64,000 nucleotides of DNA from Lingula anatina (GCF_001039355.2 NW_019775436.1:287617-351616), one strand, 5' to 3'. Numbered from the stretch's first letter, positions 45,840 to 57,149 are shown. Program-made: numbers and translations. The notes: generated from the letters alone by a model not told the origin.

Positions 45840-48122
45840 ATGCCGTCAGAAAATAAAAGATTCTATGCTGTAGCGGCTGGTAGAAACATAGGAATCTTCC
45901 TGCAATGGTCAATGGCGCAACAAAGTACAAACAAATTCGCCGGGGCCTGCCATAAAAGCTTTAATTCACTACAGGATGCAGCACTATTTCTGGACTCATA
46001 CGGGATTTCCAACGGTCGTGTTTTTGTGGACGAAGATACCAACATTAGCCTCCATGAGTACAGTCCTACTTTATGTACCCTGTCAGCACTTGAGGGGAGC
46101 TCTAATCCCATAGATCAGACCTACGATGACTTGGTCACCCTAAGCAGACCGGATCAGGTACACTCCTTTTTAGATGAAGGGGAAGCAGACCCTATTAATG
46201 ATGTTATGGAAATACCTAACCCTTGCTCTCTTTGCAATCAAGAAGAAGATGAACACATGATACAATGCAATGACTGTAAACTGTGGTTACACTATAAATG
46301 CACTGAACTACCAGCATACCAATTATCTATTCTCACGCAATCAACAAGGAAATTCACTTGCATCTGTTGTGTTAAAGTTGACATTGAGATTGTTAAAGCC
46401 CTTAGTGCAAACAAACAGGATAGAAGTATCAAGATCAATATGGCTACACAAACATTGGCTTCACCTAGCACCTGTCAACACCCACAGCCAACAGTGGACA
46501 GCAGGAAGCTTAATTATGCGCACATAGCAACACAGTCAACGGTCATATCCTCCTCTGTTACAACTCATGCTCATTGTCAAACAGAGATTGTGACACCCAA
46601 AGTTCTACGGGATGGATCCACGCAAACTGCTAATCTCTTCTCAACCAATGAGACATCATCACAAACAATACATGAGCCAAAACCTAGAACTCATGAAAAA
46701 TCCTGCCAAGCCACCAGTGAGACAAAACCCTACCTGGAAAATGAACATGCAAACTGCCTCAGCTCTATTCGAGAATTGGAAACCAAACTAGTGGAAAAAC
46801 TGCACTACTCCATGAAAGAAAATTATGATCTCAAAGTTGCACTCATTAAGAAAGATCTTGACCTCACACAGAGTGAGAACGCAAAACTCCATAAGGAAAT
46901 TGACCATCTCACAAAGGAAAACAAAAGACTGGCAGCTGAGCTGAGACAACACACGGAAAAAGCCTCCAAACAAGACACTGACCTAAAACCCATCCTGGAT
47001 AAAATTCACAAATTACGCACAGAAACGGAGCAAACAGCCAAAGACAGACATGTAAAATGGCAGAATGAGAAATCTGACATTCTCACTAAGGTTACTGAGT
47101 TATGGAAAGCTGTAGATCTCAGCAAAGTCAAAGCTAATGATGCCCTAATGAAGTTGGAAAAGCTAGACGAAATACAGGATAAACTGTCTGACTCACAAGA
47201 TAAGCTGCTTCAATCACAGCACAAGCTTGAAAATCTAATTGAGGCCCAGTGCAACACGAATAGCTTAGTAGATGCACATAAGAAAATTGATCAAGTCCAG
47301 AAAAGACTTCAAGAATTGTCCACCCCACCAACTAATGTGAACTCAAAAGAGAGGCCCCTCAACTACGCAGAAGCAGTGGCTGCCTGTACATCAAGCCCAA
47401 TATCAACACCACCAACAACCCCAGGAAAACACGGTGCCTCCTCATCTGAACCCACATCATCTCCCTTGACCCCCACCATCGGGCACAGCCATCCAAGGAC
47501 ACCAGTGGCTACACAAGTGACTACTGCCGCTCACCAGCAGAAACCTTCAGTCCTCATACTAGGAAACTCTCACACTGGTAAACTAGACAGAAACAGACTG
47601 GTTCCCAAAGCAAATGTGTCCATTCAAAGAGCTTACACCATTAATGAAGCTGCCAACTACCTCACCACACATCACTCTGCTAAAGCTGACTGTCTAGTAC
47701 TGCATCAAATCACGAATGACATCAAAAATGATAACCCGTTTAATGTAGCAAACAACATGGTTAGGCTTGCCAGTACACAAGCAACCAAGAACCCACATAC
47801 CCAAGTTGTGATTTCATTGGGACCACCCCGCGGGGATAGCGTTGAACACAACACCAAAACTGAGATCTGCAATGCTCTTATCAAACAGGAAATCAGCAAA
47901 AGTAACACCCCCAACCTACATTTCTGCGACAATTCAAACTTTCTCCGTTATGGAAACATTCAAGGCCACCTTTTGGCTGATGATAGATATCACCTGTCTG
48001 ACCAGGGTACGCGTTTGTTCGCCTCTAACCTCAGATCCAAAATAGAGACCTCTCTGAACATTCCCAGACGTCTTACCAACAGAGCCAGGAACACTCCACA
48101 TCGACCTCAGAATAATAAATGA
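45840..48122 (+). CDS. LINE ORF1 protein: hybrid-binding domain, PHD finger, coiled coil, SGNH hydrolase (760 residues)
   Basis: A single intact frame. Residues 6-54 (KRFYAVAAGRNIGIFLQW ... FAGACHKSFNSLQDAALFL) match the RNase H1 N-terminal / caulimovirus viroplasmin-type fold, which binds RNA-DNA hybrids. Residues 129-177 are a PHD-like zinc finger: C129, C132, C143, C146, H151, C154, C174 and C176 or C177. Residues 200-300 are low complexity. Residues 305-495 are a long charged coiled coil, probably for multimerisation. Residues 505-560 are a Ser/Thr/Pro linker. Residues 569-740 are an SGNH hydrolase: VLILGNSHTGKL with Ser577, LHQITNDI with Asn626, and DDRYHLSDQG with Asp715 and His718, so the presumed catalytic residues are present. 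PHD and esterase modules are known in ORF1 of CR1/L2-like LINEs. The N-terminal hybrid-binding module is, to my knowledge, unusual. The start is taken at the first ATG, six residues before the domain. Confidence 0.85.
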   Translation: MPSENKRFYAVAAGRNIGIFLQWSMAQQSTNKFAGACHKSFNSLQDAALFLDSYGISNGRVFVDEDTNISLHEYSPTLCTLSALEGSSNPIDQTYDDLVTLSRPDQVHSFLDEGEADPINDVMEIPNPCSLCNQEEDEHMIQCNDCKLWLHYKCTELPAYQLSILTQSTRKFTCICCVKVDIEIVKALSANKQDRSIKINMATQTLASPSTCQHPQPTVDSRKLNYAHIATQSTVISSSVTTHAHCQTEIVTPKVLRDGSTQTANLFSTNETSSQTIHEPKPRTHEKSCQATSETKPYLENEHANCLSSIRELETKLVEKLHYSMKENYDLKVALIKKDLDLTQSENAKLHKEIDHLTKENKRLAAELRQHTEKASKQDTDLKPILDKIHKLRTETEQTAKDRHVKWQNEKSDILTKVTELWKAVDLSKVKANDALMKLEKLDEIQDKLSDSQDKLLQSQHKLENLIEAQCNTNSLVDAHKKIDQVQKRLQELSTPPTNVNSKERPLNYAEAVAACTSSPISTPPTTPGKHGASSSEPTSSPLTPTIGHSHPRTPVATQVTTAAHQQKPSVLILGNSHTGKLDRNRLVPKANVSIQRAYTINEAANYLTTHHSAKADCLVLHQITNDIKNDNPFNVANNMVRLASTQATKNPHTQVVISLGPPRGDSVEHNTKTEICNALIKQEISKSNTPNLHFCDNSNFLRYGNIQGHLLADDRYHLSDQGTRLFASNLRSKIETSLNIPRRLTNRARNTPHRPQNNK

Positions 48123-48262
48123 ACTAACATTATGCACACAGCTAATTGTCTTGAATAATCTCAAGCTGTGATCATGCCTGGTCGTGTTAAAAATATTATT
48201 TATTTATTTATTTATGTTATATATTTATTTTATCTTATTTTACTAATTTATTAACCTATCTA

Positions 48263-48313
<51 letters not shown>

Positions 48314-48697
48314 ATTATTATTATTATTATTATTTTTTTTTTTTTTTTTTTTCCCACCAAAGTATGGTGCTGAATCAATCACTGAGTTTAACATAGCCTG
48401 TATGTTTACACATACCTGTGAACACTAAGTATAGTAACATGTTTATGTACGTTACATACTAATATTTATGTATGCAAAATTAAGCTACACCTCACCTATT
48501 AACTGTTCTGTATATATATATGCTCCCTCTATATATATTATGTGTTCCAAGGCTTTCATACTTTTCTTTACTCACGCATTTTTTTTTTTTTTTTTTTTTA
48601 TAAGCTCATACAGTATTTATGTTGTTAGCTGGTGAAATATAGTATATTTATATATAGCCCTTTGTATTCTCCGATCCCCATCTCCATCATATTGTAA
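48123..48697 (+). other. LINE spacer between ORF1 and ORF2
   Basis: A+T-rich, with (TA)n at about 48269-48308, (ATT)n and a poly-T run at 48332-48352, and a second poly-T at about 48580-48600. No frame is seen. The microsatellites probably expanded after insertion. A spacer of more than 500 bases is long for a LINE. Confidence 0.5.
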
Positions 48698-49932
48698 ATG
48701 CCATCCTTCAGTCAGTCGAATCTGCGTATCGGTTCATGGAATATTGATGGTCTACACAAAAGAATTGCTAATGAAAGAACCTCCAAGTTTGATTTTGAGG
48801 AGTGTTACTCTTTACTCCAGTCAGTCGATATTTTTTGCCTGTCAGAGACTCATTGCGAAAATACTGACAATCTACTTTTTGCAGGATATCACATCGAGTG
48901 CAATCTTAGGCCCAGGTCCCCCAAGTCCCCAAAAGCATCAGGGGGTCTAGCTGTTGGCATTAAAAATGAACTTCTACAAGGAGTAACCTTCCTCAAGATC
49001 ACCTGCTCTGAATTTATGTGGTTCAAACTTTGTAAACATTTCTTTGGTTTAGAACAAGATCTGTATATATGTAATGTTTATATTAGCCCTGTAGGTACAA
49101 ACTTTAGCTCTACTAGAGAGGATATTTTTTCACTTATTGAAACTGATATTGTTAAACTGTCATCCTTAGGTAGTTGTGTTATACTAGGAGATTTTAATGC
49201 GAAAACTGGCACTGAACCGGACTATATAGTGCATGATAACAGTGACTTGCACATTAATGTGGGCTCAGATTATATCTCAGACTCAGCTTTAACTAGAAAA
49301 AATCTCGATCAGCACAAAATTGATGCTCATGGTAAGAGTCTATTAGAATTATGTCAAAGCAGTGGTCTTAGAATTGCAAATGGAAGAGTCCTAGGTGACT
49401 CTCAAGGTAATTTTACCTGTTTCAGCCATAGGGGAAGCCCAAGTGTGATTGATTATCTACTGTGTAATAGTTCTATATTGTGTAACCTGGAATATTTCAG
49501 GGTACACTCTCTAACTCCACTGTCCATCCACTGCATGATTTCCTGCTCACTAAAAACTGGTATGTGCCACTACCCCGACCACAGTCTGCCACAAGACCAA
49601 ACACATGACCTCCCCAGCAACTATCAATGGTCAAATATCATAAAACAAATTTGGTCAGCCTCACTAGAAACTCCAGATAGCCAGACAGAAATAAATAAAT
49701 TCATATCTTCATATTCACTTAATAAGGACATGGACATTGACCAACTCACCAACAACTTCTATACACTCCTTACTAATCTGGCCTCTAAAGCAGGTTTCAC
49801 TAAAAAGAACAATAATAAGAAAGCTAAAAAACGTAAAATGAATAAAAAATGGTTTGACACCAACTGCAAGGAAGTATCCAAATCACTCAAATCTCTAAGT
49901 AGACAAATTCGAAAAAATCCCCAAAATCAACA
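48698..49932 (+). pseudogene. LINE ORF2, APE-type endonuclease; truncated at a single-N join
   Basis: About 410 codons. Motifs: LRIGSWNIDGLHKRI (N-terminal Asn block), CLSETHCENTD (catalytic Glu), VILGDFNAKTG (Asp-Asn block), GSPSVIDYLLCN (late Asp), and PLSIHCMIS, where the family has S-D-H. The final His remains but the preceding Asp is Ile. It continues into the linker (KKWFDTNCKEVSKSLK) and stops at the N at 49933, before the reverse transcriptase. The loss of RT may be an assembly break rather than a biological truncation. Confidence 0.85.
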
Positions 49933-50263
49933 NCGTAATCCAGGGTGCAACTGAAAATAACCTTGACGCGCGACCTTATTAAATCGCGTCTCCGTTCGCC
50001 ATGCGGAAGCTACCTGAGAAATATTAAGTGCGCATGCTCATCAGTTAAACTCGTGGTGAAGAAAGCATGGCGGCTGAAAGCGATCGAAGGAAAAAAGCTC
50101 TTCTGTTCTATTATCTTTGAAAACAGAGACGAAAAAGGAATAATTTGGCCCGTAGAGCAGCAATGAAACGACTATCTACGGAGATAATATCACCAGAGAT
50201 ATTCACGGAAATATTAATGTTCGGAGCCGAGATTTAATTACTGTACCCCGCAGGGACGGCGTG

Positions 50264-50730
50264 TGGGGAGGCGTGTGAGAGGCGGAGAGACTATTAAAAG
50301 ATTAGGCGGTTTTTCTTTCATGTACGTCCGCCATTTTTAGGTCACCGGCTTTGTAAAGCCTGGCTCAATTCGTTGAGAATGCCTTCTAAGACATACAACT
50401 AAAAATGCTGAAATTTTAATAATAATGATTGTGATGTTGTTGTGTTTATTATATGTTAGTTAAGCTAATTTATGTCGTCTAATCTATGTGAATAATTACC
50501 GTATGTACCTGCTTTCTTGTATAATGTAAACGAAGTGCGGGTCTGCTATTAAGTGCGAGACTCTGGAGAAGATGAACTGATGCAACACATGAGGATGGAC
50601 AGTGTGTAACACTTAGACCGCATTCACAACGAGTTGAGCCATGGCTCTACATATCCACGAACTAAATTAGGCGGACGTACATGAAAGACAAACCGCCTAA
50701 TGTTTTAATAGTCTCTCCGCCTCCTCATGG
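50264..50730. mobile_element. Foldback element, family B
   Basis: Arms of about 75 bases: the left arm at 50264-50345 (GGGGAGGCGTGTGAGAGGCG ... CTTTCATGTACGTCCGCC) is complementary to the right arm at 50656-50730. The roughly 310-base centre is non-coding. A related arm is present at 22555-22680. Confidence 0.75.
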
Positions 50731-50739
50731 TTATATTCC

Positions 50740-51620
50740 CTCTCCCAAGCATCAGTGACAAATAAAATATTAGAACCTGGGTAGGGAGGAACATGGACCC
50801 CTACATTAGGTAGATCCGAATGGATCCATCTAAATCTCCCGGAATGCACTCTAATCCAAGTCTTTACCACTTGGTAGCTAACTAAACATTTAATAACACA
50901 AAATCTTTGAATCTTTCAGGGATTTTCCTTTCTCTTTGGGATCCCCTTAAATCTGGTGATTTTGGCTGTTCGTTCTCTGGGAACTTCGTATTTTGTTCAC
51001 TGGCTGAAATGTCTGGATTCACGTTCTCTAGTACGTTTTCTTCTTCTTCCTCTTCATCAGGAGGAATGCACAGTATACACTGTCTGGAATATTTGAAGCA
51101 TTTCTGGTGATCTTCTGATTTGCATGTTTTGCAGTGATCATGCTTCCATTCTTGTTTTCAACTTTGTATGGTGCAGGTTTAGATGGAGTAAGCTAAGCTG
51201 ACAGTAATCTAGTGAGACTCCCCACAGGGATATATCGATCTAAAATCTGTGGGAATGGGGTCTTAGTGATATTTTACTGGCAACCTCTCCTCTTTTTTAG
51301 GACTTAATTTTTTATTCTTTCTCAAAGTACAGTTATTCAAACTGTGACAGTGAACACTAAGATCACAAGATACTGCAAAGTGCAGGATTTTAGTCACTTT
51401 TTAAAGAGACATTGAATTGTTAGAGCAACATTTAAAGTTTCAATTTGTATTAAAAAATGAGAGAGAAAGGCAACACAGTGCTACATTTTAAGTGATTTTA
51501 TTCGAGAATCAGTTAAGACAACGTTGGATCAGTGACTGCTTATGTTTCACATTTTCAAAGACTGTTACATGCAAATCACAAATAGACTTTTGTGATAAAA
51601 TCTCAGACACAGTTTATATG
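50740..51620. other. No gene recognised
   Basis: Short dispersed-repeat fragments only, including the GCTGACAGTAATCTAGTGAG segment shared with about 31150. Nothing codes convincingly. Confidence 0.4.
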
Positions 51621-52789
51621 TAATTCTATATCGAACAATTATATTGGTTCGTCATGAAATGAGAATGCCTAGTGCGCATGCGCGTCAGTCGCTTGAGGCG
51701 GGAAGCGCGTGGTTAACAAGAACTTTCCGGGCGCGTATGTGTTTTGACTTATTTGTCAAAACATTTTGGTGTATTTTGTCTTTTTTGACAATACATCGTT
51801 TTTTCCAACATGCTGGAGAAATAGGAGCTATATGAGAAAGCCTTAAAAGATAAACAAGTGGCTGAAATAGTAAGAATTCAACTAGTGCTGCTGTGAAATC
51901 CACTAGTGCTGTTGCGAAGTCTACTAGTGCTGTTGCGAAAACCACAACTAACGAGGAATCTAAGATTCTAGAATTCCTGCTGAGTCAGAGCAAAAAAACT
52001 GACATCTAATTATGCAAAACTGGACATGTTATCATCTAGGATAACTGAAATAGAAGAGACGGTAAACGGGGTAGATGAATTACCCAACGCGTCCACTGAC
52101 TATATGATCTTTCACTTTGCCACCGATAGTTGGCTGACCTCACAAGATGACTGGGAGTTCTCAGAAGATGACTGAGAACATTTCGAGACCAGAGAATTGC
52201 CAAGCACTCTCCACGGTCCGTTTCAAGAAGTTATGCACACCTCATATCAGGCACACGGACAGAATGGTGTCTTTGGTACAAGGCTCCATACCTATCGCTC
52301 AAGCAGCTAGCAAGATAGCTAGGATACAGTCATGAATGACATTGAAATAGGTGGTAGATGGAGCCAAAATGTCACATAAATGTCCTATAATATGTTTGCT
52401 TTGAAGTCTTTTTTATCACAGATAATAAGGATATATTTAAAAGTATTAACTTATTCCTCTACTGCTGTTGCATACAGAAGTAATTTTTGGAGCAATGAAT
52501 CTCCTAAATATGATGAACTCTGCAAACAAATTTGGATTTGGTGTATCATTGTTGAATCATGTGTTCTAATATACCAGATATTTAAAATGAAGCCTTTGAG
52601 TCCTCACAAAGATTTTAGGATAATATTGAGTGGCAATTACATAATGTTATATTCACCGAGATATGTGAATATTACAGACTTATTTGTAACAAGAATGGCC
52701 AAAATGTTGTTGCTAATGCAGATGCTGGTCAAAACGTCTTTGATTTTACCACCGCTGGAAGGAACCTTGATGCTGCAGCATTCAGATAA

Positions 52790-53000
52790 AGTTCATTCTC
52801 TATCTATTAAAATGATGTTGCAAGTTATCAGGAAGTCTTTTAGAGACTGGGGGTTTTCAGAACTATCAAACAACATTTTTATGGCATCATTGAGAGCGAA
52901 TACTAATTGCTAAATGTCATATTACAAGACATGTTTATCAAAATGGTTCAATTCTGTTGTTGTGAATGGTATATTAAACTAGAGGATCTGAGAGGCGATA
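52790..53000 (+). pseudogene. Possible tyrosine-recombinase (DIRS/Ngaro-type) remnant
   Basis: IRKSFRDWGFSELSNNIFMA, then SLRANTNC, a stop, and YYKTCLSKWFNS. This resembles the start of retrotransposon tyrosine recombinases, which often read like xxGFSxxxxxIIMASWRxxTxxxYxxYLxKW. The catalytic Arg-His-Arg-Tyr region is not present in the window. Confidence 0.3.
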
Positions 53001-53329
53001 CCGCCTCCTTATATTGTACCACCAGCTGGAGTAAGCGCATTCTTATGGACCCCCCCCCCCCAAAAAAAAAAGGACACCACCACCAGTCTCTATAAAATGC
53101 AATCAACAAAATATGCAAAAAAATATAACTAAAATGGTACAATCAAGCAGATTTTCGAATTGACTTGCATTTGCCTAACATTGATTACTCCTGTGATTCT
53201 CTAGACAAAAGGCCTATTGGTTTTCCTTGAAATGTGTTGTCTGTGGTGCATATACGCTGACAAAAGAGAAAACCTAGGGGCAACAACAGGCACATCTCTG
53301 ATAGTTTTGAAGATATGAGGGGCAAGAAA

Positions 53330-54040
53330 ATATGCAAAGCTCAGTTCATGGTGAAAAAGTAGATCAAAGGTCAATTTGAATATCATAGTATATGAATTTC
53401 TATTCAAGTTCAATAGTAGCCATGGGCATTTCTTTGCCAATTTTGCAGATTTAAAGGCCAGAAAACATGCAAAAAGCAGTTCATCATAAAAAAGGTCAAA
53501 GGTCAAGTTCAAGGTCACAGATTGCTAGTGTATTACTTCCTAGTCAAGTTTAATAGTAACTATGGACCTATCTCTGCCAGTTTTGTAGATAAAAGGGAAC
53601 TAAAATTTCCAAAGTTTAGTTCATGGTGAAAAGTAGGTCAAAGGTCAATTTTAAGGTCACAGTAAATTGCCAGTATATGACTTCCTATTCAAGTTTGCTA
53701 GTAACTATGGGCGTATCTTTGCCAGTTTTGAAAGTATAAGCATTAAAAAAATTGCAAAGTTCAGTTCATGGTGAAAAGTAGGTCAAAGGTCAATTTCAAG
53801 GTCAGAGTAAGATTACCAGTATATGACTTCCTATTCAAGTTCAATAGTAACTATAGTCTTATCTCTGCCAGGTTTGGAGTTAAAAGGAAAAGAAATTAGC
53901 AAAGTTCAGTTCATGGTGAAAAGTAGGTCCAAGGTCAATTTCAAGGTCACAATTAAATTGCCAGTATGTGACTTCCTATTCAACTTTAATAGTAACTATA
54001 GACCTATCTCTGCCAGTTTTGGAGATATAAGGGACTAAAT
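53330..54040. repeat. Satellite of five units (132-145 bases), each with a nuclear-receptor DR1-like motif
   Basis: Units share CAAAGTTCAGTTCATGGTGA, then AAAAGTAGGTCAAAGGTCAA, then TTCAAGGTCACA, then TGACTTCCTATTCAAGTT, then TCTCTGCCAGTTTTGGAG. The AGGTCAAAGGTCA core starts at 53493, 53635 and 53780. It is altered to AGATCAAAGGTCA at 53361 and to AGGTCCAAGGTCA at 53925. Confidence 0.85.
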
Positions 54041-54479
54041 GTTACAATTTTGGAGTTACAATAATGTGCCATAAATTTCCTACAGAAAAAATTAATTAAA
54101 ATAAAGAAAAGGTAATTTTGGTTGAAATTCTTGAAATGGGAGGTGCTCAGAAGTTCCAGATGTTCAAATTGCATGAAATAATGTAATTTTTGACCAGAAG
54201 TTGTCTGCCTTGCAAAACGTTATGTTTTATTTTCCCGGGGTTCAAAATTTATTATACATTACCGTACTGCACAATTTGCTTTCACCACCACGATGTACTT
54301 TTTGATACAGCATAACTCGAAAACCGTATGGAATACAAAAAAAACGGAGACCACCCTCAGTGTTGGGCTTTACATACTCTACAAAATGCACATGTTTTAG
54401 CAGATGGTTCAAGACCTTCTGGTATTTTGTGGTATTTTAGAGCTATTTTTGACTACTCCAAATTGGGACTTATCGATTT

Positions 54480-55340
54480 GCAGGCCACTCATCACCCATT
54501 TTGCCACAAATGATTACAATATTTTACTCAACACTGGTGTAAGCGATATTGGCCTAAGATCAGCCTCTGTCACTTTTGGTTGGTTAACTTTTGGGACAGG
54601 TATTACCTCTGCAGATTTCCAAGTGTCAGGTACATATAGAGCTATTAAAAATTGCGCACAAGGGCTTGGACAGGAAGCCTGCAAAATCTGTGATGACCCA
54701 ATTTGGAATTTGGTCAGGACCTATAGCCTTTGAGAGCTTAACATCAGAGAGAAGTTTTTCGACATCATGTAAGCTAATAGAAAATTCATCTGGCACTACA
54801 TAGTTCTGTTGGACATTTTCAGCCGGTGTGAGAGGTGTCAAATTGCTACTAACACTTTGAAAAAATTAATTGATCTTTTTTACTAGAACCTGGTAATTAC
54901 CATTTGATGTGCTATCAGCAAGTGACTCTAATGAACATTTATTGTTATTCAAACCTGTTAGCTCTTTGGATTTCTTTTACCAAGTGGAAGAGTCAGACTG
55001 TTTTAGTGATCCTATTTTGTTTTTGTAAAACGATGATTTCAGTTTCTTATTGGTTCTATTAACTTTGTTTCTGATGCTTTGTGAGAGTTTGGTGTCTTCC
55101 TCACTGAGGGCTTTCTGGCGCTGTTTGATAAGATCCTTGAAGTCGGTGGTTATCCAGGGTTTGTCGGTAGTGTGTCTTGCGGATTCTTATATTGGGAGGT
55201 ACGTATCAAAGAGCTCATTCATTGTCTTTTCAAAGTATTGAAACTGCTCGGAACATGAGTTCATTCTAAAGAGTGGTGTCCAGTCAATTTTCGTAAGTTC
55301 TCCGGCAAAAAGAATTTTCTCATTTTCCCTGATGCACGAG
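54480..55340 (-). pseudogene. LINE reverse-transcriptase fragment (minus strand)
   Basis: Reading down from about 55340: KPWITTDFKDLIKQRQKA, then LHDVEKLLSDVKLSKAIGPD followed by QIPNWV, then AEVIPVPKVNQPKVTEADLR followed by PISLTPVLSKIL. These are the linker and RT blocks 0-2 of CR1/L2/Jockey-like LINEs. It has several stops and frame changes and ends near 54480 in unrelated sequence. It is not obviously the same family as the ORF2 at 48698. Confidence 0.75.
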
Positions 55341-55599
55341 AGTAGGTCTTTTCCACTCTGCCTCGAAGGATACGGTTGCGATTTTAAAAGAAATAGTCAA
55401 AAAGGACACAGTAGTGAAAACTGTACTTAAATTGGATAAGGAAAGTTCTTAAGTCATTTCAATTATAAACTGCTTATGTGTTTGATAACCAATAAAGTTT
55501 GAATCGAAACATGATTTCATGTTTTATTTTTGCATGATTTATTCTTAAAAGTCTCATTTCATGATGAACCAATATAATTGTTTGATATAGAAATCAAAA

Positions 55600-55880
55600 A
55601 TTAAACGAAACTTACCCGCAAGCTGATGTTCGATTGTAATTCTATGAGACAATTATAGATGAGGAGATGAAATGCCTGTCCCACCCTCCCTAATTATGTA
55701 ACTTATATGATGATACCAATGCAGACTATTATTAGGGAATGAAGTTTTGAAGATATCATGCAACAATGCTTCAAATATGACGCACATGCGCACTGTGCAT
55801 TCTCATTTCATCTCCTCACCTATAAATGTCTCATAGAATTACAATCAAACATCAACTAACAGGTATGTTTTGTTTAATTT
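55600..55880. repeat. Inverted repeat, arms about 75 bases
   Basis: The left arm (about 55600-55676: TTAAACGAAACTTACCCGCA ... GAGGAGATGAAATG) is complementary to the right arm (about 55798-55880). The right arm also contains GCGCATGTGCGTC-like sequence shared with 51665-51690, tying it to the repeats that bound the preceding region. Confidence 0.65.
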
Positions 55881-55889
55881 TTGAATTAT

Positions 55890-56640
55890 TATTTTTAATT
55901 TCTTTTCAACCCAAGGTAGAAGTAATTCAAGGTGGAGAAGGATGTAATGTAATAGTTTGTATATGTTATGTGTAGAGTTCACGTCATCAGTTATACACTT
56001 GAGGTAGTACAGACAGAATAAAGAGCAGATGGTCTCTCAGACAACCGGTCACTTTATTATAAAGGTCATGTGATCACATGACCCTGTTTCCTATACTTTG
56101 ATTGGTTAAATGGTCGATAGGCAACTCTTCATTTTGATGATGATATTCAGACAAAAAGTAATCGCAATATGGATATACTTTGGTGCATATTTCGTTGTGC
56201 GAACTGTTTATCTTCGTGCCGTTGAAAAGTGTGTAGAACAATCACTCTTTTAAAGGAGAAGGACACTTTCTGGAGACTTAAAATCAATAAAATACACACC
56301 CCTTTATCGTCCCTGATCTGTCAAAGAAGATTTTGATTTGTCCGTTTCCCACACTATAAAAGCGTAACCCGTATATTGTGGGATGGAGTTATACCGGTGT
56401 AACAGGGGAAGTCCGCTAGGAACCGTAGTCCACTTCCCATTAGTTTGTACAGTGACATTTGTCCCATTTCCTAATCCCATTACTCCAACTAACCCTAACA
56501 TATACTAATCACCAACAACTCCTTGCTCCAACTAACCCTAACCTATACTAATCATTTGGGAGCCCTGACTTCCATTCCTGTTACACTGGCAGTGATGGCA
56601 AATCGGTTCATTATAGGTCTATCATCTATCTACAAATCTC
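55890..56640. other. No gene recognised
   Basis: Repeat fragments related to about 30960-31110 (TTCCCATTAGTTTGTACAG; CTAACCCTAACATATACTAA). A perfect palindrome is listed separately. No coding exon was found. Confidence 0.4.
56064..56083. repeat. Perfect 20-base palindrome
   Basis: GGTCATGTGATCACATGACC is fully self-complementary and contains two CATGTG/CACATG E-box-like cores. Confidence 0.9.
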
Positions 56641-57092
56641 AAAACTTCCCAGCAGGCATAGTTGCGTTGGATCAACGTTGAAAACAGGTTGATACGTTGA
56701 ATTGCAGTTGATCTACCAAAATTCAAAGTAAAATCAGTTGATCCAGCCACGTCGAAACACCGTCATAATGTGACGTTGACTCAACGTTGTATTTTGGTCA
56801 ATGACACAACCTTGCAGTTATGGATTGTAATTTAAAATATTAATTATTGAAAACATGATACTTTGTTTATCAATATAATAACAAAAGGGTTTTTAAGTAA
56901 AAGTGACAGTTGTTTTGTGTCTTCAGTTAACTAGTGAATTTTTTAAACTTGTTATTCAGAAATACATTCCAATAAACTGAATTCCTTGCAAGGTCAGCTA
57001 ACACTAGGATGAATAAGTTGATGTAAATGTGATGGAGTTATAGTTCTTGGTAACCCGTCATAGATAGACAGGTTGAGGTGACTGTGACTTTG

Positions 57093-57096
<4 letters not shown>

Positions 57097-57147
<51 letters not shown>
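57097..57147. repeat. (TA)n microsatellite
   Basis: About 25 TA units. Its duplicate is at 58875-58927, immediately after a single N. Confidence 0.9.

Positions 57148-57149
<2 letters not shown>

Larger units (their letters stand above)
51621..55594. mobile_element. Degenerate region bounded by inverted repeats, possibly DIRS-like
   Basis: A 44-base segment at 51621-51664 (TAATTCTATATCGAACAATT ATATTGG...) recurs as its reverse complement at 55552-55594, with about four mismatches. The left repeat continues into TAGTGCGCATGCGCG. Inside are decayed frames reminiscent of DIRS/Ngaro capsid (VQGSIPIAQAASKI, 52260-52310) and tyrosine recombinase (52790-53000), a satellite, and a reversed LINE fragment. 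Inverted terminal repeats are typical of DIRS elements, but the link between ends and contents is inference. Confidence 0.35.

Noticed and set aside
56304-56501. 65-codon minus-strand frame
   Set aside because: Overlaps repeat fragments shared with about 31 kb and contains translated CTAACCCTAAC-like repeats.
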